Assembly (NCBI GenBank): GCA_023313575.1
Contig: JAJTTP010000013.1
Coordinates: 434,001 to 498,000 of the forward strand
Direction of reading: 5' to 3'
Source of the DNA: Eutypella sp. D-1
Taxonomy: Eukaryota; Ascomycota; Sordariomycetes; Xylariales; Diatrypaceae
DNA: 64,000 nucleotides
Part shown: one piece after another, positions 13,401 to 26,227 of the stretch
Numbering within the stretch: position 1 is the stretch's first letter
Layout: every line of letters begins with the position of its first letter
Position numbers and translations under genes: made by a program
The notes under the pieces: generated by a model
The model's input: the letters and a program-made list of their open reading frames with translations, nothing else
The model's database searches: none
Told to the model about the DNA's origin: nothing

Positions 13401-15543
13401 TAGTCCTAACTGGCCTATGACATAGAAGGTGTTTTTCGTAAGCCCTCAGCCTTTCATTCAAGATACGAAATTCGAGGCGGAGTACATACGCTTGCTGGCG
13501 TCATTGTATGGTACTACGTATAGTTCCTGACTCTATCGGATAGAAAGTCTGGATGCATCATCACGGGCTGAAGTTATAGCGCATTTGTGGGTAGCTTTTG
13601 AAGTAGGACGGGAGCGTTTTGGTTATATAGACACCAGATGGGGCACCGGGTTATTGAACAGCATCGTGTCACTTAACAGAACCGCCCAACTCTGCCTCTA
13701 GCAGAATAGAAGAGTTCAATAAGCACTCGCCCTCTACCATATGCCGCTACTGCATCATACCGTGGTTCCGGGCGTTTCTCTCGTACCCGATCCTCTGGCG
13801 CTTGACATCAGCACAGTTGGGCATTTGATGTGTCTATCATGTCATATCTTCCCATATACTGATCATAACGAACCTAAAATGTGTAGATTGCAGGTTTCAC
13901 GGTTGTCCTGGTTGTAGCGGCCTTTGTGTGACGTGTGTGTCTAGCTCGGGGCTTTCCCCGGGGCTGGTTGTCGAGTGAATGGGAAAGCTTACATGGCATT
14001 TTGCGGTCACCAAGAGCCCGAAATAGGAATAATCCTTAATAATTCCAGATGAGCGCGACCAATATCGCAGCGACAACTCCCTCGCGAACAATCATCTAAG
14101 CAACTAATGGCAGCGCGGAGGTTAGCACCTTGAAGGATGCATCTCCGAGCCAACATCCAGGGACCTTTTCCGACAAGGACACCAATAACCCGTATAACTG
14201 CTCCTATATAACCGACTAGGTATGAAATACACCGAAGATGATATCTCTTTGACGCTCAAGGGTTACAAATATTCCCACAATATGATTTCTTCAAGCCGTT
14301 TCCGATCAAACGTGACGTTCACTTTGAACCAGGTCTTGAGGTAAGGTAACAACATGTATCAGCTTTCCAGTACGCATCTACATAGAGCCTCTTCAGTAGC
14401 TATGGTGGGTAAATTTGTAGATGACGCTATGTTTTTGTACGGGCGTTGCTAATGATCTGTGAACACACTTCGTTTCCAAGAACTCTCTGTCTACGTGAAT
14501 GCCATTGCATTGCTGCTTCTCTATATTCGCGGTTACGATTAATAGTTTAACATTAAGCGCTATATCATCCACATCATCCTGTATGGTGAGTCGGCTGGAC
14601 TCCTTTCTCATCCTCCTATGCGCTCAGTAGCATGTGCGTTATATCCAAGGCGGGCAGCAGCACGCACGTCTATTTTTGCCCGTGCATCCGAGCACGGCCG
14701 CCATGCCTCGAACTAAATGAGATGCTGTGACTTCGGCCTCCCCGGCACCGACATTATATCATGCTTTTCATGTGAGAGGTTATGTTAGGGACCGCCACGA
14801 CGCCTGTGCGGTATGACTGCGCCCTGACCTAATCCAAAAGACGCGTCCACCTGCTCCATCCGTCCCGATGCAGGCCTATTATCCAGCATTAAGTCCTCGG
14901 CCACGGCGAAAAAAATCCACGAGGCCCATCATGCGATGCAGTAACAACGGGCAACAAGAAAAGAGTCTGCTTGGAAACATTGAAAAAGGGACGCGGAGGA
15001 CGATTGGGGAGCGGATTCTGGTGGTGAGAGAACTGTTTCCAAGATCTGTTGGCAAGACAACAAGAAGAAGAAAAAGAAGGGAATTGAAATGTCGAGTAAG
15101 TTGGGTATACGCGATATCAAAACGCAGAAGACAATAGGGACGTCGTCCCAAGGAAGAACGCCACAAAACGCCTAGAAGTGATGATCGGGTGTGCAAGAAG
15201 ATGCAGACGGAAACAAGACAGCAAGGAGCACATGGGAGAAGCCGTCCATTATCGTCCTCTCTAGATCCCGATCCGGCCGCCCCTACCAACCGTGACGCGC
15301 CGTGTCCGTCCGTCCAAGCCGTCCGTCATTAGATGCCAAAGAGGAAAAACAAAGCGGTCAGACCCGGTTCCGCTGGGTCGTGAAGTCACCAGTTTTCACG
15401 TAATGATGCTAAAGAAGCGAGTGTCGGTCATCGTGCAAGTTCAAAAAAATAAGGCGCGCAATATAGGTATGTATATATGTAGGTAGGTCGTGCGCGAAGC
15501 GAATGAGGTAGAGATTTATAATATCGGAGAGGGAGAGAACCAT
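7408..15543. other. 8.1-kb stretch without a supported gene
   Basis: No frame here resembles a known protein, and the frames of 60-160 codons are low-complexity. It contains G tracts at 8072-8082, 8230-8242 and 10226-10237, an (AT)n run near 10830-10846, GAACG repeats near 11317-11331, and many TACCTA, TACATA and ACGTACGT words. A (GACCA)n array at 8470-8490 has an inverted counterpart (TGGTC)n at 10641-10655. The right end is the 3' flank of the LIM gene. Untranslated regions, regulatory DNA or a multi-exon gene of small exons cannot be excluded. Confidence 0.5.
8470..8490. repeat. GACCA pentanucleotide array
   Basis: About four tandem GACCA units. The reverse-complement array TGGTC occurs about 2.2 kb downstream at 10641-10655, so the two could pair as a weak long-range inverted repeat. 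Simple-sequence coincidence is equally likely. Confidence 0.6.
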
Positions 15544-18035
15544 TTACGCTACCGGGGGGCCCATCATCCCCAGTCTCGTCATCCTCTTCTCCATCCTGGG
15601 TATCGGTCCGAGAGCACCGCGGCCTAGGGCCTGGCCGGGCATCAGGCGCTGGCCACGGGGAACCCCAAAGGGCCTGTTGAGGGGTCCTGGGCCGGAAGGT
15701 AGACCCGGGCCCTGGCCCCCGGGAGTGCCCCTTGACTGCGGCCTCGGTCCCATCATCATCCCCGGCGGGCCTTGCATCATGCCAGAAGACGGCCCTCTTG
15801 GAGGGAATGGTCCCTGTTGCATCTGCTGCTGCATTTGCTGCTGCTGATGCGAGATGCGCCTGAAGGCGTCGCGCTCGCAGAAGCTTTCACCGCCAACATC
15901 GAAGTAGCCGTCGCGGAGGACGACGCCGCAGTCCCGGCAGCGGAAGCAGCCAACGTGGTGCTTGCGGGCGGCCTCGTCCTCGAGGTACTGGCCCTCGATC
16001 CCGCGGTTGCAGGACCCGCACAAGCTGCCGTTGAGCGCGTGGTAGTCGTGCTCGCAATAGGGTCGGTCCCCGAGCACGTAAAACGTCGTTCCCGCAAACG
16101 GCTTCTGGCAGGTCGTGCACACGAAGCACGCCTTGTGGTACCGCCCCGTTAGCCGGCCATCGGCCGACGAGATCGACTTCCCCGTGATTCCCTGTCCGCA
16201 AGCGCGGCAGCTGCCCCGCGACGTCGTCGGCCGCGACGGCTGTCGGCTGTGCTGCGACTGTTGTCTAGTACCCGGCTCCGCTGGCGGTGGCAGCGGCGGC
16301 GATGTCGAGTTCTGTCCCTGATTCTGGTTCTGGTCCTGGTATTGGCTCTGGCGCGGCTCCTGTACGGCAGGGTCCCGCCGGCCTGGAAACATCGGAGACC
16401 GCGGCGAAGGCGATGCCTGACCAGCCTGTACAGCGGGGTCCCTACGCACAGGCAGCATCGGCGACCGTAGCGGTGGTGATCCCGCGGATGAAGCGAGTCC
16501 TCCCTGTACAGCCGGGTCTAATCGTAGCGCCTCTGGTGGTGGCGCTCGGCGAGGGTCGGAGTAAGATCGGGGCCCCTGGTTCCGGGGTGGGGAGGGAGCA
16601 GCCCGGGAACCTTGCTTCTGTGGGGCCGGTGGTCCAGCGCGGTTAAGAGCCTCCGTCGGCGACTCGAGGTCGGACGACGGCCTCCTCTGTCTATCTCTAT
16701 CTGATCGAGCAGGGCTCGTGCTGGAGCTAGTCTGACTTGGCTGCGACGAGTGCTGGCTGCGCTGGCTATAGCCGGAGTTGCTGGACGACTGCGATACTGA
16801 AGGCGAGTGGTATGGGTTGCTGACGCCGAACTCATCCGCCAAGTTAATGCTAGGCGCAGCCCCATCCCGCGTCTGTGGCCGCATTAGGCTTTTCCTCGGC
16901 GGTGGCGGCCGCGACGTGTCTCGTATACTGAGAGACGGGCCCCGCGCGCGGTCGCTTCCTCCCCTTGGTCTTGGAATGGCAGCGTCCTCAGCGCTAAGAT
17001 TGGTCGACGCACTCCGCATCCGGTCCTGCTGCGGCCTGGGTCCTGGTGCGGAAGGCGTGCGTGCCGGCGCCTCGTCCATCATGCTGGGCCTGGGCTTCGG
17101 GAAGGTGTCGGAGCGCTTACTCAACATGCTCAGTGGTTCTGGCATCGGCGGTTCGAGATCATTACCGTAGCTGCCGCTCCTCTGTAGTTCTTGCGGTGGT
17201 CCAAATCCGCCATATCCATTCTTACGTGGCATCCTAGGCGGGGGCATGGCCCCACCCCCACTATTCGACGATGCCGTACTTGGCCTTTGTGCGCCGTCGA
17301 AGGGCGACTCCGGCCGGCCAAGCCCTGCGCCGCCGCCGTTACTGTTTCGTGGAACTGCATTTGTATTGTTTGCAGTGGAGGGTCGTCTTCCCATCTCGAA
17401 CGGTCCTGGGGCTATGCTGTTCATCCGTGTCAGCAGGCTGGGCGGGCCCTTCTCCTCGGGGGGTCCTTCCGGATCCCCTAGACCCCCGTAACCGCCGGGC
17501 CTTCGGGTTTGTGTGGGAGGGGGCGAGTCGGCGATGGCCGGCGCGAAGAAATCCTCCCCGTTGGGTCCCGGCCCGGGCTTATTTGGTGTTTTCGGAGATA
17601 TCGCCTGCGAACCCGTCGAGGCGCTTATCGGAGTGATCTGGTCCGCTCTCGAATTGCTCCGATCTAGCATACTGGTCAGCAACGTGGCTATGGTAGGGGT
17701 TTCTGGCTTCGTCGACGTACTTGCGGCATTTGTGTCTACGCTGGGAGGCGCTGCGCGGGTGAGCTTGTCGAACACGTTTGTCCTTAAAGAGGAAAACGCG
17801 CCGCCCAGCAGATCGGGCGCCGGCGGTGGTGGCATCGCTACAGACTGGATGTCAGCACTACTCATTGACAAAATGAGAAACATTAATCAAGTATTGGGTG
17901 GGGTTACGAACGCTCTACTGGTGGCCCTGACGGACCGCAGACATGATCCCCCATCATCGAGATCTCCACCTGGTTGCCGCAGCTCGAGCATTTTATGGAC
18001 GGCATGAAGGCCGACTCCCGAGACATGCCCGCCAT
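15544..18035 (-). CDS. LIM-domain protein, paxillin-like
   Basis: Two exons: a 117-nt first exon (17919-18035) and a long second exon (15544-17844), separated by a 74-nt intron (donor GTAGAG, branch GCTGAC, acceptor ATCCAG), giving 805 residues. Exon 1 encodes residues 1-39 with PSIKCSSCGNQVEISMMGDH, a CxxC...HxC putative zinc knuckle that I recall at the start of fungal LIM proteins of this type. Residues 40-583 are disordered, rich in Pro, Ser, Arg and Gln. LIM1 covers about 585-641 (CRAC, HKACFVCTTC, CEHDYH) and LIM2 about 648-700 (CGSC, HHVGCFRCRDC, CERD). A Gln/Met/Gly/Pro-rich tail follows. Yeast and fission-yeast paxillin-like LIM proteins act at sites of polarised growth and the cytokinetic ring with Rho signalling; that role is inferred by family. 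A start inside the second-exon frame at 17883 would lose the conserved exon 1, so 18035 is preferred. Confidence 0.88.
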
Positions 18036-21000
18036 AGCTGCGGTGTCCCGGGTCGTCGTGATTATGTTATGGCGATAAACCTGATCGCTGTCCTGTCCCT
18101 CGCCTTCCTCTGCTCGTGGCGGCGGCGGTAATCGCGCTCATCCGACGGCCTCTAATCGCGAAAAAGTTTGATTGTTGTCGAATAAGAATATGCTGCAGGT
18201 CAATTGGGTTCGATAGCCCAACGCTGGCACCGGTACGCTGCGGATTTTCTTGTTTATACTGGCGCCCTCAATTCTGGTGCGGCGCGGAATGCGAACGACT
18301 AGGATTCTTATGATATGTTTCCTGAGGCTCGCAACCTCAAATTGAGGAGCTCACAGCCGCGTTTCCCCTCGTCCAGTAAGCAGGAGGGCGCGCGCGAGGC
18401 TCTGCAACTCCAGCACGTTTCGAGAAATCCGGTGTTACTGTACAGTATCCCATTCACTCACACGACAGTCGTACAAGCGGCCTCTACTCCGGAAACTTAG
18501 AGTAGGCGAAGGGATTGGTTGGTATCACAGAAACGATCATGAAGAGACTTACGTGTAGGTTTGTGTGTACAGAATGAAGGTCGGTGAGGAGTTGCGAGGC
18601 CTGCCGCCGTTCCTGTTGCGGATTGTGTCTCGAAGGGGGTTCAAGTGTGCCAGGGGTGCATGTGCGGATGCATGGTAGGGTGGATATTGTCAATAAGACC
18701 CCTGTCAACCATCCTGGTCGCCCTGGACTACCCCTGGCTCGCCAGGACGCACGAACGACCAGCCAGGGAAACTCCCTGCGCCGAGGCTTCCCAGGAGGGT
18801 AAGGGGCGTCTCGGACAGGCCTGGGCGTCCCCTCGTAAATGTCCCGAAGCGGCATAGAGAGGGATGCTCAATTTAGAGCCCCCCCGCCGTTTAATGCTAG
18901 CAGCAACTCGCCAGGCCCATACTTCCAGCAATCGCAGGTGCCAGTCTGCCAATGGGGGCTACAAATTTCTAGGTAAGGGGAAAGCTGGAGGCATATGACG
19001 GACAGTGCTCGGCGGCAGAAGAACGACCCCCCTGAAGGTTCCGAGTTAGATCCTGGGGGATTGCCCGATCTGCGATGCGTTGGCCACGATCAGTTAGCAG
19101 ATTGTGGGAGTGCGGTAGGTTAGCCCTTAACATTTGATCATAAGCGGCGAAATAGAGGAGAAAAGAAATTGTATTCTCCAACGTCAACGTCGATTCGCCT
19201 AATCGGGATCAACACGTGCATGCATGCATCCAACTGACGTACATAGCAAGCCGTAGAGCGATAGTTGGCGACTTGACGATGTTGCCGGGCTGGTCGCTAC
19301 TATCTTAGGGTATCACCAAACTTTAACGCCGCTCAAGTCGTGTAATTAACATCTCGTATGGCAACGACCGGGTAGGCTCGGCATTGACTAGAAATAATAC
19401 AGACGAAAAAAGGAGACGGCGACTTGAGCGTACATAGTTAGCAACGTCGACTTTGGTCGTCCGACTAGGATTCGCGGGAGCGGATTCGCAGGACGCATAC
19501 CAAACCAGATCTCAAAATCCACATTACTCGAATTGCCTTGTTCGTCGAGCACATAATCGCCGTCAATATCAGTGCACGGTGCAGGCCAATGCTGATCCGG
19601 AGATATTATGGCCACGGTCCCCCGACATTTGCTAGACATCGCAACCTCCCAAACTTGGTGGCATGAGGCAACATGACCCGCCTTCCTGCCCTTCAATTCT
19701 CCCGTTCATCTACCGGTTCAGCCGGTATTTCCCTCAACGAAGGCCGTTGCGGCTTTGCTAGCTACGTTCGCAGAAAGCCGAATCTTGATTTCCAGACCTC
19801 GTGATTACCACCTACATGAACCCATTCGCACCATTTTCGGAGCGCAATTTAGAGGCTCCTCTGCCCCCATCCACGCAACTCCACTATGAGGACCGTACGG
19901 GCGTGAACTTGCATTTTAGTTAGCGTGGCATCGGTACCTTGCAGGGTCCTAACGGTGATTGGCCCCCCTTACATGCCCGGAATTCGAGGTTTATTTACAG
20001 GCTTATTCCTGGGCTTAAACCGGAAATGTCAGAGACTGGCTCCCGTGACAGAATCTCTCCCTCGGTAGCACTCGCGGCGGAAGTGCTGACCAGACCTGAC
20101 AAGGGCGGGCTCCCGCAAGCCTGATTTGGGCAGCTGAGAGCCGAGGGGCCCTTTATGAGCTTCCATTTGTTCGAGTTGCTGAGATTAAATATTCATTGTC
20201 AGCCAATGCCCGCTACCACCTCGTCGTTCATGGAGACTGCTAGAGTCACATCGCGTGCATATTTTTTCCCTCACACCTACCTATGTATATGCCTCCTAGA
20301 CAGGATCCATTAAGTAAGTCATTAGCTATTCTAGGATTCCCTGATCGCAATGTTTACGTGTTATGATCACTGCTCGGCTAGCCGGTCAATTGACAACAGC
20401 GCCACCAAACTGACCTCACCTCACACAAGACTTTCCTCGCGGATACTGTGTAACTACGTGGTGAACATGATGCTATGGGTTCATGAACCGGTGCACTGCA
20501 TCTATAAGGTATTCCGCCACGAAAAAGTCATGCATTAGGCCAAGCAACCCCCAAACCACTACCAACCTCACTAAGGCTAGACGCGGAGTTACCAGTGTTG
20601 AGGCTATTGGGGCGTTACTGAAGGTGCCCAGCACCAACGAATGCCCGCTCAGAGATTCGCGATTCTTGCAAAGCGCCACGTTCAAGCACACAAGCCACAC
20701 CAGGGCCGTAAGGCCGTGCCTGAATTTGTCTCATATGTTTCGCCGGTGGCAGCCCTCTCCCGCTCGACGTGAAACATCCCATAGCTTCACCTTCAGCGGC
20801 AAACCTGTTTCCGTTACATTGCATGCCGGAGGTTTTCCTGGTCAAGACAATACAGTCCCAAGCAGTGAGACCTTCCCGTACGTAGCCGCCACGTAGCCGC
20901 CTCGTCAGGCGGCTGTCTCACTTGGTAGCTAAGTAGAAGTGGTCGAGAGGACAGTATTCTAGAAGGACGTGAGTGTGGCAATGTGGTTCCTTCTGGTCCA

Positions 21001-23434
21001 ACTTAAAAGTGCCTATATTTCCCATCAAATTTCAGGTCGATCGATGCGCCCACGCATTCCTTGCAAGTAATGTGTTGTACCTTGGATACTGGGACCCCTT
21101 TGCCCCTCTCCTCGGCAACCAGCCAAGTTTATGGTATTGGATTCCTTAGCCAATTAGCCTCTGTCTGGTTTCTGTCTTCAATTGTTTATGCCCAATTCCA
21201 ATTCCTACCGGTCGTCAGGTCATCGAACAACAGTCGAGCTTTTAGCCTGTTATCAAGGTTTTTCATGCAATGCACCTGTAAATAGTCCATCTAACCTAAC
21301 ACTAGGAAGTGACAGTGCAGCGATGCGAAATTAATAACCCGGCGTAGTGAGGCGAGCCAATCCACGCCCAGTGCCTTGGTCGCTTACATGGAATGGTCCC
21401 TTGCACGGAAATGAGGCTAATCAGCGATCCACCCTTTTTTTCACGCGAATTGAACCGTAACTAATGGCCTTCAAGTTCTGGGCTCTCTGTGGCTTCAACC
21501 GCTATGTGCTACCATAGTACACAAACCACCTCGTAAACCATATCTTGCCCATACTGGAAGGGTGGGGGCCAAATGAAGACGTACCGCGCCTTATCTTTGA
21601 TAATCTTTCATCATTGATAGTGGTGAGTGGCTTGCAAGTTGCGGGGATGAGGATGAACGCCTAACTGGACGGTTAAATATTGATCGTTGCGAGTGCATAT
21701 TACGACATCACCATCCAAGGTTACGCTGGTCATCTTCTTCCTTTTCGTTGTGGCACCACATATGTATACACCATAACGATCCGCCGCAAGCCACATGCAC
21801 TAAGACCTATCAACTTTCGTGGGGAGTAGCCGAAGTGGTTGTAGCCGAAGTGGTTTGGACCCTTTTGGACCCTTATTCACCTGAGCTTGGAATACCAAAA
21901 CCGGGGTATGCCTGTGATGCGATCGGTGTCACTTCCCCTCCTTGCGGCGATAAGAAGTCGATATATCATCCGCAAATTCTTCGCAAGTCGTATACATATT
22001 AATCCGAAGTAGCATACTTATCTGATCTCTCATATCCCATAATGCTCGATGATGGATATATACAAAAAGGCGGTAGAGCGATGCGATGTGAATGAACTCA
22101 AGTCGTCTCAGACCGAAAGTTGATCGATCACCAGCGCATTATTAAAAGCTCGGTTTCCCGCGAGCTCTTATCGCCTGGAAAAGTCCACCTTTATCAGCCC
22201 GCCTGTCCCGGAGCCTTCCAGCTCGGCAACTCTGGAACCCACGTTCGCGGTGAACTATCCGATAAAAGGCGACTACGGAGCGCCTCGGGTGTTACGGATG
22301 TTAGCTTCAATACTTATTAGCGAGCAGCACCTATCTACGTGTCTAATTCGCAAGGCCCGGTACCGTGGCTCCAGCCGGACTGAGAGACCGCTATTGACAG
22401 TTGCGTGATTTGTGCAGGACCAAGCGTCTGCAGTTACATACCTAGGTAGTTATATGATTCGGAAAGTACGGTATGTTGAGAATCACAATCTGAATAGAGC
22501 AGGATGCATATGTTCCATAGTTACCCTATCATGCGAGATATCAATCATTTAGTGATATAGTAGGCCAAATCACCAATCGGCCGCCCGGGATGAGCTGGCA
22601 GGCCGTCATGCCGTGGGACGAGCGCGCTGTGACGATCCTGAAGTGACAACAGTAGCCTGCATATTTAGAGTTTTTCCCCCAGAAGTAGGGTAAAGTCTAT
22701 CTATGCTGGCATTTATGTAAGGGCACACCGACTTTTGACGTCGTCTTTGCTCTAGATTGCCCCGCGGTCCTGCAGGAAAACCCTCCCTGCCCTGCATCGG
22801 ACCCAACATATTTCGTAGGCTAGCGACTTTTCGAGACCCCGACGAATCCGATGCCGCTCCAACGCAAGCGAGCCCGGCTGCTGCGAGGCACAACCTTCTA
22901 TGTAACTAATAGTAACTTCGAAGTCTGGCCACACGTGTTTGTTGGGGCATGGTGCGTACTATCTAAGAGACGACGAACCTTATTAGCGGTACTTTAAGTA
23001 AATAGATAAGAAGGGCCCTCCCGAGACGGCTGCCCTCATCCTTAGCCTCTCTTCCTTCCCATCAATTCAATTCTGTATCTGTGTCTATATCCTCCAAGGC
23101 AGTAAACACTGGTGACGCTGAATCGCACAATCCCCTTCCGGGACATCTTAAAATAAACATTAGTCTGATCGCGCTCTCGAGCTGCGATCACCCTAATCCG
23201 TCAAAACGTTTTCCAACCTCCTTAACTCGTACGTCGCAACGGAACTCCAAACGGGGGCCCTCCCGTTACCCTTTTGTTCCGCTTCTCCCCCCGCTAACCC
23301 GCAATGCAGGATCCACCACCCCTTTGCCGGAGCCCGTTGCTCAGCCTCTGGGGCCGCAGCGGACTCGGAATTTACGAGATAGATAGTCTATCTCGATTCC
23401 AGCTATAAAAAAAGAAACCGACCAACAAGAGACG
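18036..23434. other. 5.4-kb gap between the LIM gene and INO1
   Basis: No recognisable gene. Base composition is balanced and frames are short. A 15-bp tandem duplication GTAGCCGAAGTGGTT lies at 21826-21855. An E-box-type CACGTG at 22932-22937 lies about 500 bp upstream of the INO1 start, and the last 200 bp before INO1 are pyrimidine-rich, as in many fungal promoters. Part of this gap must hold the promoters of both the LIM gene and INO1, which are divergent. Confidence 0.5.
22932..22937. promoter_or_regulatory. E-box-like CACGTG upstream of INO1
   Basis: A palindromic CACGTG hexamer about 500 bp upstream of the INO1 start. In yeast, INO1 is driven by bHLH factors binding a CATGTG-type E-box, so an E-box here is suggestive. 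A single hexamer is expected by chance in a few kb, and filamentous fungi may regulate this gene differently. Confidence 0.2.
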
Positions 23435-25278
23435 ATGGCGCCGCACGCAGAGGGTGCGGTGGGCTCCGGCAACGGGGTGAGGAATGGATCGAGCAACGGT
23501 AACGGCAGCAGCCGCGGCAGCGCCAGCGAGGCCTTCGTCGTGGACTCGCCCAACGTGACCTACTCGGACGACGCGATCCTGTCACGCTACACGTACCGCA
23601 CGACTTCGGTGACCAAGGACGCGACGAGCGGACGACTTGTGGCTAAGCCGCAAGAGACGCAGTACGAGTTCCGCACCGAGCGTCATGTGCCGCGCACGGG
23701 TGTGATGTTGGTGGGATGGGGTGGCAACAACGGAACGACTGTGACGGCGGGCCTGCTGGCCAACAAGCGAGGGCTTGTTTGGGACACCCGTGAGGGCCCT
23801 CGCGCAGCCAACTACTACGGTTCCGTGGTGATGGGGTCGACTGTGAAGCTGGGAACCGAGGCCGCCACCCACAAGGAAGTCAACGTCCCTTTCCGCGACA
23901 TCCTGCCCATGGTGCACCCGAACGACCTTGTTGTCGGCGGCTGGGACATCAGTGGTATGAACCTGGCTGACGCCATGGACCGCGCCGCCGTCCTTGAGCC
24001 ATCCCTGAAGTCCCTCGTCCGCAAGGACTTGGCCCGCATGACTCCCCTGCCCAGTATTTACTACCCCGACTTCATCGCCGCCAACCAGGAGGACCGCGCC
24101 GACAACCTGATCCCTGGTAGCAAGGCCTGCAATGCGCACGTCGAGAAGATCCGCCAGGACATTCGGTAAGCATTTCTTTTGCTCCAGATTTCGCCCAGTG
24201 TGCAGCCGGTACTCCGGCACCGGGATTCCCTGAATAAAACATACTAATAACGCCAACAGGGACTTCAAGGAGGCCAATGGTCTCGAAAAGGTCATCGTGC
24301 AGTGGACGGCGAACACGGAGCGATACGCCGACATTATCCAGGGCGTGAACGACACGGCGGACAACCTGCTACGCTCGATCGAGCAGGGTCACTCCGAGGT
24401 ATCGCCGTCGACGGTATTCGCGGTGGCGTGTATCCTGGAGGGTGCGCCGTTCATCAACGGATCGCCGCAGAACACCTTCGTTCCCGGCGCGGTGGAGCTG
24501 GCGGAGCGCCATGGCGCGTTCATCGGCGGCGACGACTTCAAGTCCGGGCAGACCAAGATGAAGTCGGCGCTGGTCGACTTCCTCATCAGCGCCGGCATCA
24601 AGCTGACCTGCATCGCCAGCTACAACCACCTTGGCAACAACGATGGCCGCAACCTCAGCTCCCAGCGCCAGTTCCGCAGCAAGGAGATCTCCAAGTCGAA
24701 CGTTGTCGACGACATGGTTGCCGCCAACTCCGTCCTCTACGCCGAAGGCGAGCACCCCGACCACACCGTCGTCATCAAGTACCTGCCCGCCGTCGGCGAC
24801 AACAAGCGCGCCCTCGACGAGTACTACGCCGAGATCTTCCTCGGTGGTCACCAGACCATCTCGTATGTCTTCTACACCCCTCTCTTTCTCCGACCCTCCC
24901 ATCTATCGCATCGCGCCAATCCAATCCAATCCAACTCTTCTGTGATACTAACCGTCCGAAAAAAACAGCATCTTCAACGTCTGCGAAGACTCACTCCTCG
25001 CCTCGCCGTTGATCATCGACCTGGTGCTCGTAGCGGAGATGATGACGCGGATCCAGTGGCGACAAGTGTCGTCTGGCGCCGCCGCGGAGGGCGGCTTCAA
25101 GGGCTTCCACAGCGTGCTGAGTGTGCTGAGCTACATGCTCAAGGCGCCGCTGACGCCGCCCGGCACGCCCGTCGTCAACGCCCTCGCCAAGCAGCGCGCC
25201 GCCCTCACCAACGTCTTCCGCGCCTGCGTCGGCCTCGAGCCCGAGAGCGATATGACCCTCGAGCACAAACTCTTCTAA
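23435..25278 (+). CDS. INO1: Inositol-3-phosphate synthase
   Basis: Three exons (23435-24165, 24260-24862, 24969-25278) with introns of 94 and 106 nt; the first has a consensus TACTAATAAC branch site and a CAACAG acceptor. The product is 547 residues, normal for fungal enzymes. It converts glucose 6-phosphate to 1D-myo-inositol 3-phosphate with NAD+, the committed step to inositol and phosphatidylinositol, in the cytosol. Visible signatures are the NAD-binding loop GWGGNNGTT (about residues 94-102), the [11 protein letters not shown] segment, [10 protein letters not shown], and the [10 protein letters not shown] segment of the active site. The joined second and third exons give the conserved [20 protein letters not shown] across the splice. 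The Gly/Ser/Asn-rich stretch at residues 8-31 is a variable N terminus. A TATAAAA at 23404 is too close to the ATG to be a convincing TATA box. Confidence 0.97.
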
Positions 25279-26227
25279 GCCGGTGCCGACGCCGAGGCCA
25301 CGACCGAGGGGGGGCCGCGTCGGTCCCGTGTCGGTTGTGTGCTGACGGTGCTCGACCGTTCGGTGTGCTCGCAATTTCGAGTTTCCCAGATTTCTTTCTC
25401 CTTCGCTCTTTTTGCTTTCTCACTCGCCGGTGGCGATATCTCTTGCCGTCTTGTCCGGTGAGCCGACCAACTAAAATTTAACTGTAAATGTAGTAGGGAG
25501 GCACTCAACAGCAACCCAACACTATTTCCAAAGGACTTCAACATCCTCTTTATAAAAAGCAATTGAGAATTCGTTTAATTGAATCGCCTTGATATTATAT
25601 GCAAGGAACGTATCGAGTTCCGCTTGGTTGACTGGTGACCTAAGTGACTAGATCCCTCGTGTAGGGGATGGCATTATCGCACTGTTTTCACCGTGGTCCT
25701 TTTCATTCACTTGGGTTAAACCCCTATGCAAACCATTGATCTCTGTTTGAACCATATATTACAGACTTCTCACAAGTCAATTAAGAATTAGCTATAGCAC
25801 CCTTTAGCATACCATCAACCGTTTGGGGTATGTTTCCTTCCCCTTTTCCTATCTAACAAACGCCGTATCCACGTGATGGCACCCTCTAGTGTAGTAATCC
25901 AACACGTCCTCTATTATTCTTTCCTTCCCTGTCTCTCTGGCTCTCCGGCCGACTTCTATCTCGGTTATTAGGTGGCTCACAAAAGCCCGTGGTCGTGTAT
26001 CGCGTCGTATGTGCAATCGTAAACGTGGTATCATGATGTGGGAAATCCCTTCCAGCTCAAAGAAAAATGCGAACTCCGGCGCTATGCCATATGCGAATCA
26101 AAGCGAATTCATGTGTAGAAGAAAGAAGAAAATAAACACATCCAGGAAGAAACGAAGAAGAAAATAATGATATCTTGTCAAGAGAACAGGATATCAAAGG
26201 CCCAATTTGGGGGGTGGGGGGTTCAGA
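25279..26227. other. Shared 3' flank between INO1 and the membrane protein gene
   Basis: The two genes converge here. No gene is seen; the stretch is AT-leaning with pyrimidine- and purine-rich patches compatible with 3' untranslated regions of both genes. Confidence 0.55.

Noticed and set aside
14868..15289. Overlapping 89- and 136-codon frames on opposite strands
   Set aside because: Both are compositionally biased and lie in the 3' flank of the LIM gene without support.
18200..18235. Stem with loop GGGTTCGATAGCCC resembling a tRNA T-arm
   Set aside because: No matching acceptor, D or anticodon arms upstream; not a tRNA.
19388..19696. Minus-strand frame with MSSKCRGTVAIISPDQ and an internal donor-like GTATGC
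   Set aside because: Somewhat protein-like near 19498-19646 but lacks a convincing continuation or family; kept as a weak possibility only.
24302..25012. Long plus-strand frame inside INO1
   Set aside because: Shifted-frame shadow of INO1 exon 2; Arg/Gly-rich composition and no homology features.
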